Of a stretch of DNA of 64,000 bases, positions 1-9,766 are shown piece after piece; the stretch's first letter is position 1, and every line of letters begins with the position of its first letter. Source of the stretch: Schlesneria paludicola DSM 18645. Lineage in GTDB: Bacteria > Planctomycetota > Planctomycetia > Planctomycetales > Planctomycetaceae. The notes beneath the pieces were generated by a model. That model did not search any database. It was not told the DNA's origin and saw only the letters and a program-made list of their open reading frames with translations. The stretch spans positions 3,114,716-3,178,715 of the forward strand of contig NZ_JH636434.1 in assembly GCF_000255655.1 (NCBI RefSeq), written 5' to 3'. The position numbers and the translations under genes were made by a program.

Positions 1-270
1 CTGCCCGTACTCGCGGCGGAGAGTCCACTGAATCAGCAAGACTGGGAACGGGCCAAGGCGAGATCCGAGGACTTGCTGCGGGCCTTTCACGTCGCGAATG
101 CCGGGACGCAAGAGGCCGATTGGCAGAACACCATGACTCAGGTCGATGCGGTCATTCGCAGTCTGGAATTGCTGATGCCTGCTGCCGCGGAAGCCCACGT
201 GGGAACCGACGACAAATCGCCATCGGCATCGTCAGCCAATAGTCCAAGCGCAATCAAGCCGACGAATTGA
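1..270 (+). CDS. C-terminal end of an unidentified protein (5' truncated)
   Basis: The reading frame is open from the first base of the window and stops at 268-270, so this is the last 89 codons of a gene that begins upstream. The visible part is helix-prone, with a repeated pattern of charged and leucine-rich stretches, and ends in a Ser/Pro/Ala-rich tail (about residues 70-89). No recognisable motif is left. It lies about 110 bases upstream of a permease gene on the same strand, so it could be an accessory gene of that transporter, but nothing in the sequence proves this. An internal TTG at 73 is a possible but unlikely start. Confidence 0.5.
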   Translation: MPVLAAESPLNQQDWERAKARSEDLLRAFHVANAGTQEADWQNTMTQVDAVIRSLELLMPAAAEAHVGTDDKSPSASSANSPSAIKPTN

Positions 271-378
271 ATCCATCGTTCACTCAATGGATCGAGCTCG
301 CGCGAATCGCCCGTCACGAACTCGATTCACTCTGTTCCGCGAGCTGTTTCGTGGCTCTTTTGTCAAAGTGAGGGACAC

Positions 379-1947
379 ATGTGGGAAGCCATTGTCTGGG
401 GAACCTGTCTACGAATCGCACAAGCATCGCTGCAGGCAGCCCCGTTTATTTTCACAGGGCTTTGCATCATGGGCCTGCTGCACCGGTTGATGGGCCAACA
501 ACATACGCGATGGTTGTTTGGTTCGAATTCTGTGGCATCGCTGCTGCAAGCCTGGGTCATCGGACTGCTGTTGCCTGGCTGCTCACTGGGCGCGATTCCG
601 ATCGTGAAACAGTTGCGTCGTAGCGGGATCGCAGCCGGAACCATTCTCGCCTTTGCACTCTCGTCGCCGTTGTTCGATCCGCTCTCCATCTTGTACGGAC
701 TGACGCTCTCGAAACCATTTACGATCGTCGCCTTCGCGTTGTGCTCGCTGGTCGTTGTCACGATCTCTGGAAGTCTGTTTGATCGAATGTTTCCCGCGAT
801 TGAGCCGGAACTTTCCGAGCCGCCAGCAACGCCACATGGAATCAAACGTTTGCTCGCGATCCTGGTCGTCATGGCCCGCGAATCGGTCAGCGGAACGGCC
901 GGACTCATCGCCATCGGACTCGCCGGGGTGGGACTGCTCAGTGTGCTGCTGCCACCGGGAAGCCTGCAGCGAACGATGGCGCACGACAATCCCTGGTCAC
1001 CGCTGGTGATGACGGCAATCGCGATCCCGGCGTATGCGACTCCGATGACGGCCATGGGGCAACTCGGTTCGATGTTTCAGCACGGAAATTCGATTGGCGC
1101 GGCATTTATCCTGCTTGTGTTCGGAGCCGGATTGAATCTGGGTCTGCTCACCTGGATCGTTCTCAACTATGGAATTAAAAAATCGCTGGTGTGGATGGGC
1201 CTGATGCTCGCGATCGTCCTGGGGCTGTCTTACGGAATCGAACGCCCCCTGTATCCCAACGAGTTGGAAGCCGCAGATCACACGCATGCGTTCGACACCT
1301 ATTGCCAGCCGTTCCTCAGTTCTGCATCCCCCCCCGCTGGCGGCTATCCCTCCGAGATCTGGCGCCGTGTCCGACTGGAAACACAGCCACACGAGGCCGC
1401 AGGCGCGGTGATACTATTTCTGATGGTCACGCTGGGCGAGTTCCTGGCCTGTTTGGATCGGTACTGGGTGATCGAGACGTGGTTAAATCGTCCGACAGAG
1501 CCCACGGCCAATCCCGCGCGACGAACGTGGGACGTCACGATTCCAGGCCCGATACTTGCGGGGATCGGACTGGCCACAATCATCGCGTTCAGCATTGTCG
1601 GATGTTACGCCTACTATCCGACACCACACGAAACTCTCGATGAACTGAGTCTCGCGAAGACGGAAGCACTTGGTGCGGCGCTCACTGGTCACCGGGAACA
1701 TGCACTGCACTGGATTCCGGTATGCGAGAGCTGGAATCGTCGGCTGCAAGTCGGAGCCTATCTGCGTCACTGGCATCTGAGCGACTACCATCGCATGAAA
1801 GCACGGGTTTTTCGCGATCGCCTGGAAGTCTTGGAACACATGATCGAAAACCGCGACTCTGACGAAGAGATCCGTCGGCAGATCTCGCTGACATCGCGCG
1901 CATTTCTGCGACTGGCAACAGCCTATCGCGAGGAATTATCCCAATGA
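379..1947 (+). CDS. ArsP-like permease (DUF318 / SO_0444-type metal efflux family) with C-terminal extension
   Basis: Integral inner-membrane protein of 522 residues. The first ~300 residues hold about eight hydrophobic segments in two halves. The first half has the family-like stretch LLPGCSLGAIP followed by ALSSPLFDP; the second half has IPAYATPMTAMG in the equivalent place. This two-fold pattern with Pro/Cys/Gly-rich re-entrant motifs is typical of the ArsP_1 permease family, which exports organoarsenicals or, in the SO_0444 branch, is proposed to export Cu/Zn. After residue ~300 come a soluble stretch, two more hydrophobic helices (about 335-355 and 395-415) and a helical charged tail to residue 522, which is longer than the usual 300-400 residues. 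ATG 379 is preceded by GAGGG at good spacing. The substrate cannot be read from the sequence. Confidence 0.75.
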   Translation: MWEAIVWGTCLRIAQASLQAAPFIFTGLCIMGLLHRLMGQQHTRWLFGSNSVASLLQAWVIGLLLPGCSLGAIPIVKQLRRSGIAAGTILAFALSSPLFDPLSILYGLTLSKPFTIVAFALCSLVVVTISGSLFDRMFPAIEPELSEPPATPHGIKRLLAILVVMARESVSGTAGLIAIGLAGVGLLSVLLPPGSLQRTMAHDNPWSPLVMTAIAIPAYATPMTAMGQLGSMFQHGNSIGAAFILLVFGAGLNLGLLTWIVLNYGIKKSLVWMGLMLAIVLGLSYGIERPLYPNELEAADHTHAFDTYCQPFLSSASPPAGGYPSEIWRRVRLETQPHEAAGAVILFLMVTLGEFLACLDRYWVIETWLNRPTEPTANPARRTWDVTIPGPILAGIGLATIIAFSIVGCYAYYPTPHETLDELSLAKTEALGAALTGHREHALHWIPVCESWNRRLQVGAYLRHWHLSDYHRMKARVFRDRLEVLEHMIENRDSDEEIRRQISLTSRAFLRLATAYREELSQ

Positions 1948-2115
1948 ATTGTTGGCCCTGAAACGACGATGCAGCGAACGTTGCTGACCAAGCCGCGGCC
2001 CCCCACAAAACAATCTTCACCAGTAAAAACGAGCGGCTTCAAACAGCGCAAACGAAGGATCTGATCGTGGTGATCACATCCTTCGCCTGCGCGCCCAAGC
2101 TCACGCATCGCTTGT

Positions 2116-2319
2116 TCAGATTCGCCGAAACGGTTTCGGCCTCGATTTGCTGAGTCGTTCAATCGAAACGATTTTGCCTTCATGGACTTTGATTGTCAGT
2201 TCTCCATGCTCCAAACCGCGAAGCAGCCGACGCAGCTCCTGGCCAAAGCCTGGGTTTGAGGAATCGGAATCGGACGGGGCTTGTGTTGGTGCACTTTCCA
2301 GGCGTGGTGAACTATTCAT
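2116..2319 (-). CDS. Small DUF2292 (YezD-like) protein
   Basis: A 67-residue protein. The last 40 residues match the pattern of the DUF2292/YezD family: a short helix (ELRRLLRGLEHGEL), then a strand-turn-strand with TIKVHEGKIVSIERLSK. The N-terminal 25 residues are Ser/Pro-rich and probably disordered. The family has no firm function; members often sit near sulfate-assimilation or metal genes. ATG 2319 is preceded by GGAG at about 5 bases. It lies downstream of the DUF1501 gene on the same strand, with a 63-base gap, so it could be the last gene of that transcript. Confidence 0.65.
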   Translation of the reverse strand: MNSSPRLESAPTQAPSDSDSSNPGFGQELRRLLRGLEHGELTIKVHEGKIVSIERLSKSRPKPFRRI

Positions 2320-2382
2320 GGCAACTCCATTGAGTGAGGTCAGCGATCAAACCAAATTCCGTGTCATTAAAAGGGTGATATT

Positions 2383-3786
2383 TCAGAGAAAGATCTCATT
2401 GGCGACTTCGCCGGCCACATCGGTCAGCCGAAAGTCACGACCCGCGTACCGGTATGTCAGCGCTTCATGATCAAGCCCCATTAGTGCGAGCAGCGTCGCA
2501 TGCAGATCCATGGTGTGCATTCGGCCTTCGACGGCATGTGTGCCATACTCATCGGTACTGCCGAACGAGAAGCCTGGTTTGACGCCCGCTCCTGCGAGCC
2601 ACATGCCATACCCGGTAATGTTGTGATCGCGACCATCAGGCCCCTGCGCCGTGGGCAGTCGTCCAAACTCGCTGCCGAAGAGAACCAGCGTGTCGTCGAG
2701 CAGTCCGCGTTGTCCCAGGTCATCCAGCAACGCGGCGGTGGGTTGGTCGGTGGCAGACGCGTTGGCGATCAGCCCCTTATGCAAGTTGTTGTGATGATCC
2801 CAACCGGGTTGTCGAATCTGAACAAACCGGACACCCGCCTCACTCAGCCGACGTGCCATCAAGCACTGACGCGCAAAGCTGCCCGCGGGGCCCGGCTTGA
2901 CTCCATAGGCATCAAGAACGGATTGAGGTTCTTTCGACAGGTCCAGCAGTTCAGGAACCTTGCCCTGCATCCGGAATGCCAGTTCGTACGATTGAATAAT
3001 CCCATCCAATCCTTCCGGCGCACCAAGATCGGCCTGCTGGTTCCGATTCAGCTCTTGCACCAGATCGATTTGACGTCGTTGCAGTGGGCTAGCCGTCTGT
3101 GCCTTCAGGTTCGGCAGATAGCCAGTGTCGTTGATCCGCGTCCCCTGAAAATGGGCTGGCAGGAAGGCACTTCCATAGTTGACCGCGCCACCGAAATTCG
3201 GTGACGGATTGATCGTGATGTAGCCCGGCAAATCCTGATTTTCGGTCCCCAAACCGTACAGCAGCCAAGCGCCCATTGATGGGCGAGACTGCGAAACAAC
3301 ACGTGCACCGGTGTGCAATTGAATCACGGCCTGAGGATGCGCCGGCGTGTCGGTATGCAAACCGCGAATGAAGCACAGTTGATCCACCCGCTGTGCAACA
3401 TGTGGATACAACTCAGAAACCCAAGCACCGGATTGACCGTGTTGCTTGAACTGGAATTTCGAGGCGACCAGCTTACCGCCGCCCGTCCCAGCCTTACCGT
3501 CGTTCTCTTGCAGCTTTGGCTTGTAGTCGAACGTGTCAACGCCCGACATCGCACCTTCCATGAAGAGGAAAATAATTCGCTTCGCCTTGGCGGGCCGGTG
3601 TTGGGGTTTTGGCCACAGTGGCTTGTTGGCCAGTTCGGCAGGAACGTTGGCAGCGGCCGCTTTTCGCTGTTGTAAGCCGAGTAACCCAGCCAGCGCGACA
3701 TAGCCAAATCCAGTCCCTGCAGATTGCAGGACTTGTCGGCGAGTGACGGATGCCACCTGAGTCTTCAATCGTTGATCGTCAGACAT
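2383..3786 (-). CDS. DUF1501 domain protein, Tat-exported
   Basis: 467 residues. Residues 14-40 form a twin-arginine-type signal (RR at 16-17, in TRRQVLQSAG, then a hydrophobic stretch and AAAA), so the protein should be exported folded. The rest matches DUF1501 (related to the alkaline phosphatase/sulfatase fold): FLFMEGAMSGVDTFDYKP, HTDTPAHPQA, GWDHHNN and FGSEFGRLPT are the recurring conserved blocks, with His/Asp residues that could bind metal. DUF1501 genes in planctomycetes are almost always next to a DUF1549/DUF1553 cytochrome gene, as here (87-base gap). Their biochemical role is unproven; polysaccharide-related functions have been suggested. ATG 3786 has GGAG about 9 bases upstream. 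Confidence 0.9.
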   Translation of the reverse strand: MSDDQRLKTQVASVTRRQVLQSAGTGFGYVALAGLLGLQQRKAAAANVPAELANKPLWPKPQHRPAKAKRIIFLFMEGAMSGVDTFDYKPKLQENDGKAGTGGGKLVASKFQFKQHGQSGAWVSELYPHVAQRVDQLCFIRGLHTDTPAHPQAVIQLHTGARVVSQSRPSMGAWLLYGLGTENQDLPGYITINPSPNFGGAVNYGSAFLPAHFQGTRINDTGYLPNLKAQTASPLQRRQIDLVQELNRNQQADLGAPEGLDGIIQSYELAFRMQGKVPELLDLSKEPQSVLDAYGVKPGPAGSFARQCLMARRLSEAGVRFVQIRQPGWDHHNNLHKGLIANASATDQPTAALLDDLGQRGLLDDTLVLFGSEFGRLPTAQGPDGRDHNITGYGMWLAGAGVKPGFSFGSTDEYGTHAVEGRMHTMDLHATLLALMGLDHEALTYRYAGRDFRLTDVAGEVANEIFL

Positions 3787-3873
3787 GACGAGATTCTCCG
3801 AGTTTTGGTTTTGATCTGTTAATTATTGAACGTTTGGGTTGCTGAATCGCGATAGGGTTCCAACCAGGAGCAT

Positions 3874-6567
3874 CTATCGCGTGTAACGGAACTCAGCCGA
3901 TCCAATCAGAGCTTGGATCAGGCTGGTCCAAGCGGCGGATTGCGCGTCGCGTGACAGAACCTTTTCTTCCTGAGCAGTCGATTCGGTTTGCTCAACATCA
4001 TCAGGATTCAGCGCCTGTGCCGTGCGCTGCTGAGCCGCCGCCAACGATTGGTTCGCGGCCCCGGCAGCCAAGTTGCTGGGCGTTGAGGCATCGGCGGGCT
4101 GTGCCGCGGCGATCGCGGTCTGACGTTCCCGTTCCGCAACCGCTGCAAATTCTTCTTGCAATGAAGCGGCCGCGACGGACGCATAGTCGGCCAGGTAGTA
4201 TCGGACGCGATCCCGTTCCGTGCTCGTTGGAAAACGCCCGATCAGGACCAGGTACGACTGGTCGATTCGCTGCGAATCGTCGAGATCAGATCGTGCCAGC
4301 AAATTCTCGGCAAACACTTGCGAATTGCCGCGAACAAATGGATCGTTCAGCAGGTACAGGGCCTGCGTCGCGACCGTGGTAATTTCGCGCTGGCCAGTGA
4401 CCAGACCTTGATCTGCAAAGTCGAACACTTCGAGTGAAGGTGGAACCAGCGTTCGCAACAAGGGCAGATAGACGCTGCGATAGCGACTGGTTCGAACCAG
4501 CTCCATGATCCGCTGAGATTCGGGGCCGTTGTTCCGCAGTTCGATGACCTTCAATTCCTGGGCCGGAGATCCTTCAGGCCGTGCCCGATCCAAGGTTCCC
4601 GCCGAAGTAAGGATCGAGTCACGCAGCTCTTCAGCCGACAGTCGCCGAGGGCTGTGACGCCAGTGCAACTGATTGCTGGGATCAACGGCGAGATGATTTT
4701 CCGTGGCTGACGAGGCCAGCCCATACGTTCGCGTCAGGACGAGGGTTCGAATGAGCCTCTTGATCGACCAGCCGTCCGCCACGAACTGCTGAGCCAGATG
4801 ATCCAACAATTCGGGATGTGTTGGTTTGGCGCCGTTGACACCAAAGTTATCAACGCTCGACACCAATCCCTGACCGAACAGATGATGCCAAACGCGATTC
4901 ACGATCACTCGTGAGGTCAACGGGTTCTGTGGGCTGGTCAGCCATTGAGCCAACTCAAGTCGACCACTTCGATCGGCCGGAATTTGTGGCTGGCCTTCAT
5001 ATTCCACAACTTTCGGAAACCCACGGGGCGCCACCGGCCCCAGCTTCTCGGCTTCACCTCGCAAACGAATTTCCGTATCGCTGACGGTCTTTGAATCACG
5101 CAGCCCCAACGCCACTTTGCCACGAGCCGCCGGGTCGCTGATCGCGACAAATTCGGCTTGAAGCCGATTCCATTTCTGGCGAGCGACTTGTCGCATCGGT
5201 CTGCCGTTCGGTGCCAGTTTCGCACCTTCTTCGCTATCGCGCAGTTCTTCAAACCGTGCCTTGGCTTCGTCAGCAGCCTTCCTTGCCTCGGCGATTTTCA
5301 CATCGTAGTTGGGATCGACTTCGGTCGATTGCGACAAGATCAGCAGCATTTGCGGATCGTAGTAATCGAGGCCGCCGCCACCCATCTTGTTTTTCAAACC
5401 ACCGCACAAGTCGGTGCTGTGGAAGATCCCCGCCAGGCCGTAATACTCCTTCGCCGAGATCGGGTCGAATTTATGATCGTGGCACCGCGCGCAACTGATG
5501 GTGAGCCCCAGAATCGCCTGCGAGAACGTATCGATCTGCTCATCAATGTTGTCCATGGTGAATCGGACTTTGAACCGCTGATTCACATCTTTGACACCGA
5601 TCGCCAGGAACCCGGTGGCAATCAATTGCTCTTGTCGCTGCTCTTCCGAGTTGAACGGCAACTGATCGCCCGCAATCTGCTCGCGTACGAACTGATCATA
5701 TGGCTTGTCGTTGTTGAACGCGTCGATGACGTAGTCGCGGTATCGCCAAGCAAAGGGATAAGGCAAATTGCGTGCGGAACCGGTTGATTCACCGTAACGA
5801 GCCACATCCAGCCAGTGTCGGCCCCATCGTTCGCCGAATGCGGGTGATTGGAGCAAACGATCAACGGCACGCTCGTTCGCCTTCGGATCATGATCCTGAA
5901 GGAACGACGTGATTTCATTGGCGGATGGAGGCAGGCCGGTCAAGTCATAGGTAATGCGGCGAAGCCACGCAGCGCGGTCGGCGTCCTCCACCGGCTTCAG
6001 CCCGGAGAGCTCAAGCTTTTCCAAAAGGAATCTGTCAACGTCATCGCGCGGCCAGCTCGCTTCCTTCACTACCGGAGGAGTGACCGTCCGAATTGGCTGC
6101 CAGGACCAGTGCTCGCGCCGAAGTTGGTCATAGTCCGCTCGCTCGACCGTAAGATCCGAGGGGACGTCGATTTTGGGCCACGCGGCGCCATCCTGAATCC
6201 ATTTGGTGAGCACTTCGATCTGCTCATCCGCCAACTTGAACTCGGGTGGCATCTTCAATTTGGGATCAGTGTGACTGATCGCTTTCAGCAGCACGCTGTC
6301 TTCAGGATGACCGGGAACAACCGCCGCCCCGCGACCACCACCTTGCAGTAAACCGTTCCGGTCGTCGACCCGTAATCCCCCCGCGGCCTTGTTGTCGGCC
6401 GAATGGCAGTTGTAGCAATTCTCGACAAGTAGCGGACGTACCTTCTTTTCGAAGAACTCCAAAGCCGCTGGGGAAGGTGCGGCTGGAGAAACCGCGTCGT
6501 TGGCAGCAAGCGAACCGGCTGACAACGCCATCGCAATCGTTGCGAATGCTTTCACTCGTGGGAACAT
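3874..6567 (-). CDS. DUF1549/DUF1553 protein with planctomycete-type cytochrome c domain
   Basis: 897 residues with an N-terminal signal peptide (residues 1-22). A single-heme cytochrome c domain of the PSCyt1 type follows, with CYNCH at residues 51-55 and a KMPP segment near residue 105 that can supply the axial Met. DUF1549 follows (about 150-370), and contains a second CxxCH (SCARCHDHKFDP), then a linker and DUF1553 (about 540-800). The C-terminal ~70 residues are Ala/Gln-rich and look disordered. The protein is probably periplasmic and redox-active, but no substrate is known for the family. It sits between the sulfatase gene (65-base gap) and the DUF1501 gene on the same strand, as a likely transcription unit. 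Confidence 0.92.
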   Translation of the reverse strand: MFPRVKAFATIAMALSAGSLAANDAVSPAAPSPAALEFFEKKVRPLLVENCYNCHSADNKAAGGLRVDDRNGLLQGGGRGAAVVPGHPEDSVLLKAISHTDPKLKMPPEFKLADEQIEVLTKWIQDGAAWPKIDVPSDLTVERADYDQLRREHWSWQPIRTVTPPVVKEASWPRDDVDRFLLEKLELSGLKPVEDADRAAWLRRITYDLTGLPPSANEITSFLQDHDPKANERAVDRLLQSPAFGERWGRHWLDVARYGESTGSARNLPYPFAWRYRDYVIDAFNNDKPYDQFVREQIAGDQLPFNSEEQRQEQLIATGFLAIGVKDVNQRFKVRFTMDNIDEQIDTFSQAILGLTISCARCHDHKFDPISAKEYYGLAGIFHSTDLCGGLKNKMGGGGLDYYDPQMLLILSQSTEVDPNYDVKIAEARKAADEAKARFEELRDSEEGAKLAPNGRPMRQVARQKWNRLQAEFVAISDPAARGKVALGLRDSKTVSDTEIRLRGEAEKLGPVAPRGFPKVVEYEGQPQIPADRSGRLELAQWLTSPQNPLTSRVIVNRVWHHLFGQGLVSSVDNFGVNGAKPTHPELLDHLAQQFVADGWSIKRLIRTLVLTRTYGLASSATENHLAVDPSNQLHWRHSPRRLSAEELRDSILTSAGTLDRARPEGSPAQELKVIELRNNGPESQRIMELVRTSRYRSVYLPLLRTLVPPSLEVFDFADQGLVTGQREITTVATQALYLLNDPFVRGNSQVFAENLLARSDLDDSQRIDQSYLVLIGRFPTSTERDRVRYYLADYASVAAASLQEEFAAVAERERQTAIAAAQPADASTPSNLAAGAANQSLAAAQQRTAQALNPDDVEQTESTAQEEKVLSRDAQSAAWTSLIQALIGSAEFRYTR

Positions 6568-6632
6568 GAACCGACTTTCTGGTGGTATGAGTTAATCGCG
6601 ACACGTGGCCGCGGAATTCCAATTCGAATCGA

Positions 6633-7994
6633 TCACTTGTCGTTCTGGCGATTACGGGCCTGCTGCTGCGGAGCAGGAATCCAAGACGGGGGAACCAGCG
6701 TTGAGTTCCAGGTATCCCATTCCGATTGAAGACGTGCGACCAATTCTGGTTTTGTCGCGGCGAGGTCCTGCTGCTCGCCAATGTCCTCTTTCAGGTTGTA
6801 AAGGCGTGGCTTGGTGTCGCCACGAACTTTGAGCAACTTCCAGTCACCTTGTCGCAAGGCAATCTGCTCACCAAACCGCCAGTACAACGCGGAATGGGGA
6901 GCCCCCGCCTTTTCACCTTTCAGGAACGGAGCCAGGTCGACACCGTCGAGCTTCGCCGCATCGTCTGCGACAACACCCGCGGCGGTCAGAATGGTCGGCA
7001 ATAGGTCCAACTGAATCACCGGTTCTTCATACTTTTTGCCCGCAGCCAATTGGCCCGGCCACGACACCACGAACGGCACTCGAACACCGCCTTCCCACGT
7101 GGTCGCCTTTTGACCGTTTAGCGGCGTATTCGTCGAACCATTAGCAGGAGGACCACCGTTGTCGCTGATGAAGACAACCAGCGTTTTCTGTTCGAGCTTT
7201 TCGGCGGCCAATTTGTCGAGCACTTGCCCAACCGCGTCGTCCATGGCAGTCAACATCCCGGCATAAGTCCGTCGACGCTCATCGGCGATCGATTTGAACC
7301 GTTCGAGGTGTTCGGGCTTGGCGTGTTGTGGATTGTGAACGGCGTTGAAGGCCAGATACAAAAAGAACGGTCGATTTTTGTTCCGATCAATGTAGGCCAC
7401 CGACTCACGCGCGAACGCGTCGGTCAGGTACTCGGATTCGACGACGGCCTCGCGTCCGCGGCGGATCGGATCATTGCTATTGGCATCTGGGAAGTACGGA
7501 TGAGCCCCCCCAAGGAACCCGAAGAATTCGTCGAAACCACGCTCGAGCGGTTGGAACTGCGGAGCAAACCCAAGATGCCATTTGCCCACAATGCCCGTCG
7601 CGTAGCCCGCCTGTTTCAAACGCTGCGGCAAAGTCCGTTCTTCCAGACTCAGGCCAAACGTTTCCGTGACGCGGGCGGCGTTGCCCGGGTTGAACTCGTG
7701 CCCGAACCGCTGTTGATAGCGTCCTGTAAGCAACCCGGCGCGCGTTGGACTGCAGTAAGGTCCCGAGACGTATCCTGACGAACAGGTTACCCCCGAACGG
7801 GCAAGCCCGTCGATTCGTGGAGTGGGAATATCACGACCACCTTGAAAGCCGAGATCGCCGTAGCCCAGATCATCGGCCACGATCAACACGATGTTCGGTT
7901 TGGAGGACGCATCAGCGGCCCAGCCCACGACAGCCGTCATGGAGAAAAGCAAGGCCGCGGCCAGATTGCGGCCAACCGTCATTGATACCGGCAT
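6633..7994 (-). CDS. Secreted sulfatase, arylsulfatase A family
   Basis: 453 residues with a signal peptide (about 1-27, ending GWAADA). The sulfatase signature is intact: metal-binding DD at 41-42 in LIVADDLGYGD, and C81-S-P-T-R followed by AGLLTGRY, where the Cys is converted to formylglycine. ISDNGGP and KWHLG motifs are also present. It should hydrolyse sulfate esters in the periplasm, probably of sulfated polysaccharides, a planctomycete hallmark; the exact substrate is not readable. It is the first gene of a likely sulfatase, DUF1549/1553, DUF1501 transcript. Formylglycine maturation needs a sulfatase-modifying enzyme that is not in this window. ATG 7994 follows GGGTAGAC. Confidence 0.92.
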   Translation of the reverse strand: MPVSMTVGRNLAAALLFSMTAVVGWAADASSKPNIVLIVADDLGYGDLGFQGGRDIPTPRIDGLARSGVTCSSGYVSGPYCSPTRAGLLTGRYQQRFGHEFNPGNAARVTETFGLSLEERTLPQRLKQAGYATGIVGKWHLGFAPQFQPLERGFDEFFGFLGGAHPYFPDANSNDPIRRGREAVVESEYLTDAFARESVAYIDRNKNRPFFLYLAFNAVHNPQHAKPEHLERFKSIADERRRTYAGMLTAMDDAVGQVLDKLAAEKLEQKTLVVFISDNGGPPANGSTNTPLNGQKATTWEGGVRVPFVVSWPGQLAAGKKYEEPVIQLDLLPTILTAAGVVADDAAKLDGVDLAPFLKGEKAGAPHSALYWRFGEQIALRQGDWKLLKVRGDTKPRLYNLKEDIGEQQDLAATKPELVARLQSEWDTWNSTLVPPSWIPAPQQQARNRQNDK

Positions 7995-8097
7995 GTCTAC
8001 CCTTCAGTTCGATGTGGCGATCAGAATGCGAACGATTGGTTCGCCCTGGAATCGAGATGGAAGAAAACCGAAGCACCTCAGTGTGCGAACCATAGAA

Positions 8098-8526
8098 TCA
8101 CTTTTGACTCAGTTCGAAATCCAAGACGTTGTGGCCCGACTTGACGTCTCGTTCGTACTGCACTTGCATGTTTTCCTTGTAGCCGCTGGGCAATTGAGTC
8201 ACGACCAGCAACCCAGTGCTCTTATCCTCCACTTCCATCTCATCGCGCTTGGACGTGCGAACAGAGACGTTGTGCTTGCCAACCAACGCTCCTTGGCGAG
8301 TCTGCGAGAACTGAAGGGAGTAGACTCCCTTCGCATCGGTATAGGCCGATCCATATGTCCCGCGCGGAGCAATCGGTTGAAACTTGACGTAGGCGAAGGG
8401 GACGGGAGTGCCATTCATTGTCACCTGGCCTTTCACCGTGCCCAGGTGCGGCCCGCGCTCACAACCCGCGGCCATCGTCAGGCTAATGGCCGCGAGGAAT
8501 AGACATGTGAGAGATCGAAAGTTCAT
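8098..8526 (-). CDS. Small lipoprotein with transthyretin/carboxypeptidase-regulatory-like fold
   Basis: 142 residues from the chosen ATG at 8526; an upstream in-frame ATG at 8583 would put 19 polar residues before the signal. The signal peptide ends with the lipobox AAGC (Cys 22), so a lipid-anchored outer- or inner-membrane protein is expected. The mature part is beta-rich: VKGQVTMNGTPVPFAYVKF, then TDAKGVYSL, typical of carboxypeptidase-regulatory/TTR-like domains. In planctomycetes such lipoproteins are regularly found just downstream of DUF1559 pseudopilin genes, as here. Function unknown. Confidence 0.8.
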   Translation of the reverse strand: MNFRSLTCLFLAAISLTMAAGCERGPHLGTVKGQVTMNGTPVPFAYVKFQPIAPRGTYGSAYTDAKGVYSLQFSQTRQGALVGKHNVSVRTSKRDEMEVEDKSTGLLVVTQLPSGYKENMQVQYERDVKSGHNVLDFELSQK

Positions 8527-8655
8527 TGGAATCACCGTTCGAGAATTGAGGCGGGTCGCTTCACCTGTGTTCATGACAGGCAAAGTGAAGTATCAGGAGA
8601 TGGTCGCCCGATCCCTGGTGGTTGTGGTGGCAGTCCAGGAACCGGGCGACTCGTG

Positions 8656-8732
8656 GTGACTGCAGCCGCCGAGTGGCACAGTCACACAGTCCGGACAGGT
8701 TGGTGCGTTCGTGACGAGCACTCCAACCTGTC
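8656..8732 (-). terminator. Two consecutive inverted repeats between the pseudopilin and lipoprotein genes
   Basis: Downstream of the pseudopilin stop lies GACAGGTTGG (8694-8703) with its perfect complement at 8723-8732, a 10-bp stem. A second, shorter pair, GTGACTG (8656-8662) and CAGTCAC (8679-8685), follows. Neither stem is followed by a T run on the minus strand, so this is not a classic intrinsic terminator. It may protect or partly terminate the pseudopilin mRNA ahead of the lipoprotein gene. Confidence 0.45.
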
Positions 8733-8752
8733 AGATCAGGCTTGAGGTTTCA

Positions 8753-9766
8753 CTAGTATTCGCCCAAGGTCAGCCCGTCGTTGCGGCGGCCCAAACGTTG
8801 GAACAAACCAAGCGAACTGGAGGCATTCGCGATCGTGGTATCGACATCATTGAAATCGATGTTTTCGCTGATGAACTGCACGCGGCCATCGGCAAACAGG
8901 AAGTTGGCCCCCCCCGAATGTCGGCTGCTGAACCCACGACTGACGGCAGGATTTCCATTTGGCTGCAGGACTGGATCGTTGATCTTCACATTCAGGATCG
9001 CCAGATTCTGACGCGAACCCCAGATTCCGGTGCCTGTATAGTTTCGCTGTCCCACCCAGTTCGCGGCCCAACCAAGCTGCCAATCGCGTTCACCCACGAT
9101 GAAGGTGTTCGACAGACCGTCGGTGATGTCACGAAACTTGACCGCGCTATCGCCCCAGAACGTGCCGAATGGATCCTGGCTGCTGACAATCCAATTTTCA
9201 GGTGTTGACCAGCGAGATCCGGAAACGCCCACATAGTTGGCCGTTGCCAGATAGACCGGCTGATTCCCGAAAAAGGCACTGTAGGGCGTATCCCATTCCC
9301 GCTTCGAATTCAAATCCGGAGCGGTATCAGACGGGCAGCGATAAAACGGCATGGTCTTCTTTGTGAGGCTCTGCGCATCAGGATTTGCGGTATTGCGAAG
9401 CAGTTGATCGAGATCAACACCGTTGGTTTGCATGGCGTTGAACAGGTTTGCCTGCTCAAGCTGTGGCAGCAGGAACGTCCCCCATCCATACGAGCCGAGT
9501 GCGGCCACGTTCTGATTGCCAACTTTATGAACGACCCCTGGCGGTAGCGTGTTGTAGATGTCGTGGTAGTTGTGCAGTGCCAGACCAATCTGCTTCTGAT
9601 TGTTACGGCACTGGGTACGACGAGCGGCTTCACGCGCCTGTTGAACTGCCGGCAACAGCAAGGCGATTAGGACAGCAATGATCGCAATTACGACCAGCAA
9701 CTCGATCAGCGTAAATGCACGTGGGCGTGAGTAACGACGCCGTTCCGTGACCCGACTGAAATACAT
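8753..9766 (-). CDS. DUF1559 protein with type IV prepilin-like N-terminus
   Basis: 337 residues. The N-terminus is a prepilin signal: a basic leader, then [18 protein letters not shown] with Glu at +5 and a long hydrophobic helix, followed by [12 protein letters not shown]. The remainder is DUF1559, with the C-terminal block [17 protein letters not shown]. Planctomycetes carry many of these; they are processed like pseudopilins and may form surface or T2SS-like structures. Start choice: GAGGAG lies 6 bases before the ATG at 9766 but only 1-2 bases before the alternative ATG at 9772, so 9766 is preferred. The pilus-platform-like genes at 48.8-52.0 kb could be the machinery, but that is inference. 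Confidence 0.92.
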   Translation of the reverse strand: MYFSRVTERRRYSRPRAFTLIELLVVIAIIAVLIALLLPAVQQAREAARRTQCRNNQKQIGLALHNYHDIYNTLPPGVVHKVGNQNVAALGSYGWGTFLLPQLEQANLFNAMQTNGVDLDQLLRNTANPDAQSLTKKTMPFYRCPSDTAPDLNSKREWDTPYSAFFGNQPVYLATANYVGVSGSRWSTPENWIVSSQDPFGTFWGDSAVKFRDITDGLSNTFIVGERDWQLGWAANWVGQRNYTGTGIWGSRQNLAILNVKINDPVLQPNGNPAVSRGFSSRHSGGANFLFADGRVQFISENIDFNDVDTTIANASSSLGLFQRLGRRNDGLTLGEY

